NCBI RefSeq assembly: GCF_015831355.1
Contig: NZ_JADWYR010000002.1
Location: forward strand, 186,001-250,000
Direction: 5' to 3'
Source of the DNA: Panacibacter microcysteis
GTDB taxonomy: Bacteria; Bacteroidota; Bacteroidia; Chitinophagales; Chitinophagaceae
Length of the DNA stretch: 64,000 bases
Below the pieces are notes generated by a model that was given only the letters and a program-made list of their open reading frames with translations, ran no database searches and had not been told where the DNA came from. Both the position numbers and the translations under genes were made by a program. Each line of letters starts with the position of its first letter. The stretch's first letter is position 1. Of this stretch, positions 61,519 through 64,000 are shown in pieces.

Positions 61519-61573
61519 TATTGGCCGGGCATTGTTGCTACTATAGAACTGCCGTTGCGTCGCACACTTGTAC
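61519..61573 (+). repeat. Dispersed repeat copy E19 (type A core, type B flank)
   Basis: TATTGGCCGGGCATTG 5 bases after the preceding stop, TTGCTACTATAG as in type B copies, then GTTGCGTCGCACACTTGTAC as in type A: a mosaic copy. Confidence 0.8.
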
Positions 61574-61658
61574 TGCAACGCATTATTCAGCAAGGTGCAA
61601 CCTTGCCTTGTTCTTTACAACAGCACTAATGCGCCACTTATAGTGCGATTGTATAACC

Positions 61659-61720
61659 GGAACGCTGCAGCCGCCATAAAAACTGGACCCCGAACCGAGC
61701 GTGGCAACAGGCGATGCCAC
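61659..61720 (-). repeat. Dispersed repeat copy E20 (type C)
   Basis: 62 bases, partner of E4 at 11544-11605 (10 differences), with GAACCGAGCGTG joined to GCAACAGGCGATGCCA. The rest of the gap up to 61759 shows nothing further. Confidence 0.72.
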
Positions 61721-61759
61721 ATGTTCTGTTGCCGGTAACATCATCTTATCTTTTTTATT

Positions 61760-62923
61760 TTGACAGGTAATAAATACAGATCACTTGCAATTATTTCAGA
61801 TTGCATACATGTGTTTGACAAAGACGGTACACCATCTACAGAAAACCATATTTTTTGCAGGCAGATACAGGAGCTTGCATCAAGGTTTGAAAGAACAGTA
61901 ATTGTTTGTCCTTTTGTGCCATTGAAAGAGAGCTTTGTAATATCACGCTATACTTTACCAACCATTCGTTTTGTACCACTGGCAAATGTTGGTGGCAGCT
62001 CCATAAAGGCCAAGCTTGGTATCGTAAAAATTATTCCTGCATGGCTTAAGGCTTTTAAAAAAGCGTATGAGCAAAGTGACATTGTATACCTGCGTATGCC
62101 CAATAACTTAAGCATACCGGCTTTCTTTTATTTTAAAGCAAAAAAGAAAAAATGGTTTGCAACATATACGGGTACCTGGGCCAATTATAAAGGTGAACCG
62201 CCTACATACCGCTTTCAAAAATGGTTGCTCAAAAATTTCTTTCATGCCCCCGTTTCTATATATGTAAATGAAAAACCAGCGGTAAACCATTTACATAAAG
62301 GCATTAGCCCATCTTACAACGAAGCAGAATGGATGGAGGAAACTGTGCAGGTAAAAGAAAGGATGGAACGTTACACAAAGGCCGGTATATCGAAGCCTGT
62401 TTTTATTACGGTAGGTGCACTTGTGCCCAATAAAAACCAGCAGTACATCCTGGATACCAGCAGGCGCCTGGCCGAAGAAGACTTTTCGTTTGAGTGGTAT
62501 ATTGTTGGTGATGGGTACCTGAAAAGCCGGTACGAAGCTTTTATACAACAACACAATCTTGGTAACTATGTTTTTCTTGCAGGTAAGAAAACGTATGAAC
62601 AATTAAGAACTTTGTACCGTAAGGCCGATTTTCTTGTGCAGCCCACACTGGTGGAGGGTTTTGGTAAAGTGCCGATTGAAGCCATGTTTCATGGGGTTAT
62701 TCCTGTATTGAGCAAAACAGCGCTAAGCGGTGAAATGACGGGCAATGGAAAGCACGGGTTTATTTTCGATGTGCAGGATAAAGATGCACTTTATTTACTT
62801 ATCAAAAACCTGCTCAGCCAGCAGGAAACATTTGCCGGTATAATAAACAACGGCCGTAATTTCGTTAAGGAACATACGCTGGAACATTGGGCCGATACTT
62901 TTATTAAACAAATAAATGCATAA
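61760..62923 (+). CDS. GT4 family glycosyltransferase
   Basis: 387 residues. ITVGALVPNKNQQYILDTSRRL and DFLVQPTLVEGFGKVPIEAMFHGVIPVLSKTALSGEM (around 290-325) form the C-terminal donor-binding region with EX7E. The start is TTG at 61760; no ATG fits. Specificity unknown. 6 bases before the membrane ligase/polymerase gene. Confidence 0.85.
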   Translation: MTGNKYRSLAIISDCIHVFDKDGTPSTENHIFCRQIQELASRFERTVIVCPFVPLKESFVISRYTLPTIRFVPLANVGGSSIKAKLGIVKIIPAWLKAFKKAYEQSDIVYLRMPNNLSIPAFFYFKAKKKKWFATYTGTWANYKGEPPTYRFQKWLLKNFFHAPVSIYVNEKPAVNHLHKGISPSYNEAEWMEETVQVKERMERYTKAGISKPVFITVGALVPNKNQQYILDTSRRLAEEDFSFEWYIVGDGYLKSRYEAFIQQHNLGNYVFLAGKKTYEQLRTLYRKADFLVQPTLVEGFGKVPIEAMFHGVIPVLSKTALSGEMTGNGKHGFIFDVQDKDALYLLIKNLLSQQETFAGIINNGRNFVKEHTLEHWADTFIKQINA

Positions 62924-62929
62924 CAATCA

Positions 62930-64000
62930 GTGAAACCGATAAGTGCGAAAGAGTTTATTATTGCGGGTGCTGCAGGCTTTTTGGTCGGGCTAAGGCTGCT
63001 TGGCCCCGGCTTTGGATTTGTGTACCTTGCCGCCGCCGGCGTATGTATGTACTTTGCGTTTAAAGACGATTTATACAGGCTCTTTACGGTACTTCCTTAT
63101 GTTGTTTATACAGAAGTTTTTATCCATGGCGCAGCCGGCGTTTCTTATGTGCCATACCTGTTCATGGAGTATTTCTTAATGGCATTGTTTGTAATTATGC
63201 TGCTGCGTAAAGGAGGGGAAATGAAGTTGCATTCCCGGTGTGCATTCCCGCTTTTCCTGTATGCGATTATCGAAACGCTCGATATGATACGAACGGAAGA
63301 CGTAACCTACGCAAGAAACATGTTAACCTTTACTTACCTGCTGCTGGTATGTTCATTATGGGCTTCTGCAACCATTTTCAATGCCAGGGTAAGGGAGCAG
63401 GTAATCAAACATGTTTTGCTGGCGGGTGTGTATATAGCCGGGAATATACTGGTGGCGCATTTTACGCATAACATTACATATTCGCTTGTGTCGAGCAGCG
63501 AAGCTACCAACAGGATGGCACCTGTACAGATCAGTGCTTACCTGGGTGTTTCGTGCAGTATGCTTTTCCTGTATATCATGAATGATGAGAACAAAAAACA
63601 ATTTACGCTCAATGTGATTGTATTTACGATCATCCTGGGTCTGATGGTACTTACTTTCTCCAGGGGTGGCCTGTATTTTCTAAGCAGCGTTATAGCATTG
63701 TACATTTTATTCAACTTTAAGCAGATCGGTAAAATGGCCGTTTTCCTGTTATTCGTGCCTATTGGTTACATGATCTATTATTATGCAATGAGCGCTACGG
63801 ATGGCAAGATTGAAGCACGCTATGTAGAAAAAGGTAATTCGGGCAGAACGGAACTGGTGGAAGCCGGGTTTCAGTTGCTGGCAGATGAGCCGCTCGTTGG
63901 CGTTGGTACGGGTAACTATGGGAAAGAGATCGTTGACAGAGATTTATATGGTTCAGAATCCGGTGCGCATAACGAGTTTGTACGAGCCGCGGCAGAACAC
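62930..64000 (+). CDS. O-antigen ligase/polymerase-like membrane protein (WaaL/Wzy), 5' part
   Basis: GTG at 62930; 357 codons are inside the window and the gene runs off the right edge. About ten hydrophobic segments are visible. LMVLTFSRGGLYFLS (about 237-251) and the loop EAGFQLLADEPLVGVGTGNYG followed by SGAHNEFVRAAAEH are the hallmark of the O-antigen ligase domain (Wzy_C), whose periplasmic loop carries the catalytic Arg and His. It would join or polymerise undecaprenyl-linked glycan in the periplasm. The gene is open to the edge with no frameshift. Confidence 0.85.
   Translation, partial: MKPISAKEFIIAGAAGFLVGLRLLGPGFGFVYLAAAGVCMYFAFKDDLYRLFTVLPYVVYTEVFIHGAAGVSYVPYLFMEYFLMALFVIMLLRKGGEMKLHSRCAFPLFLYAIIETLDMIRTEDVTYARNMLTFTYLLLVCSLWASATIFNARVREQVIKHVLLAGVYIAGNILVAHFTHNITYSLVSSSEATNRMAPVQISAYLGVSCSMLFLYIMNDENKKQFTLNVIVFTIILGLMVLTFSRGGLYFLSSVIALYILFNFKQIGKMAVFLLFVPIGYMIYYYAMSATDGKIEARYVEKGNSGRTELVEAGFQLLADEPLVGVGTGNYGKEIVDRDLYGSESGAHNEFVRAAAEH

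Noticed and set aside
3913-61720. The repeated sequences as a CRISPR array
   Set aside because: Copies are single, kilobases apart, on both strands and of variable inner sequence; no spacer periodicity and no cas genes.

Overview
The window reads as the chromosome of a Bacteroidota bacterium, most likely family Chitinophagaceae. The reasons are -7 boxes of the TAnnTTTG type in front of leuA, metK, mntR and the polysaccharide operon, starts that mostly lack a Shine-Dalgarno sequence, a short LeuA without the regulatory domain, a NusG-like antiterminator of the UpxY kind inside a surface-polysaccharide locus, and Bacteroidota-type FUSC and lipoprotein genes. No rRNA, tRNA, CRISPR array or transposase gene was seen. 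The family assignment is inference.

Left part (1-28 kb), mostly housekeeping. Branched-chain amino acid genes lie on the minus strand: leuA, a methyltransferase, a ModF-like double ABC ATPase, leuB, then a leader peptide rich in Ile, Val and Leu, an attenuator and the start of ilvE. Next come a helical protein of unknown function; an mntR-mntH(-USP)-GNAT operon whose operator overlaps its -7 box; a lipoprotein; an MBL-fold hydrolase; and a 1773-residue protein joining two alpha/beta-hydrolase domains, a CHAT protease domain and a helical C-terminus. Then follow GtrA and an ArnT-like GT39, OsmC, a split Ada system (AraC-MGMT plus a separate zinc domain), a FUSC protein and metK.

Right part (28-64 kb) is one large surface-polysaccharide locus on the plus strand. 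It starts with a promoter, a Wza-like exporter, a Wzc-like tyrosine kinase with a Gly-Tyr repeat tail, and a NusG/UpxY-like antiterminator. A nonulosonic (sialic or legionaminic type) acid module follows: Gfo/Idh/MocA oxidoreductase, CMP-sugar synthetase, SDR, hexapeptide acyltransferase, NeuB and NeuC. Then come many glycosyltransferases, two FkbM methyltransferases, the Wzm/Wzt ABC exporter, a sulfotransferase, two WbsX proteins, a GT11-like enzyme, an AsnB-type amidotransferase, a double GT4 fusion and a Wzy/WaaL-type membrane protein cut by the right edge. Together these should make, decorate and export a complex acidic, possibly sulfated and amidated glycan.

The most unusual feature is a family of about 21 short dispersed repeats of roughly 45-60 bp, found in nearly every sizeable gap between genes. 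Most copies begin a few bases after a stop codon, on the coding strand of the gene just ended. They contain small dyads (AGCC-N-GGCT, GGC-ATC-GCC, TGCG-T-CGCA) and occur in at least three sequence types. Two copies form the C-terminus and stop codon of enzymes, one supplies a stop codon, and two face each other around an 18-bp perfect hairpin just ahead of a gene that has only a TTG start.
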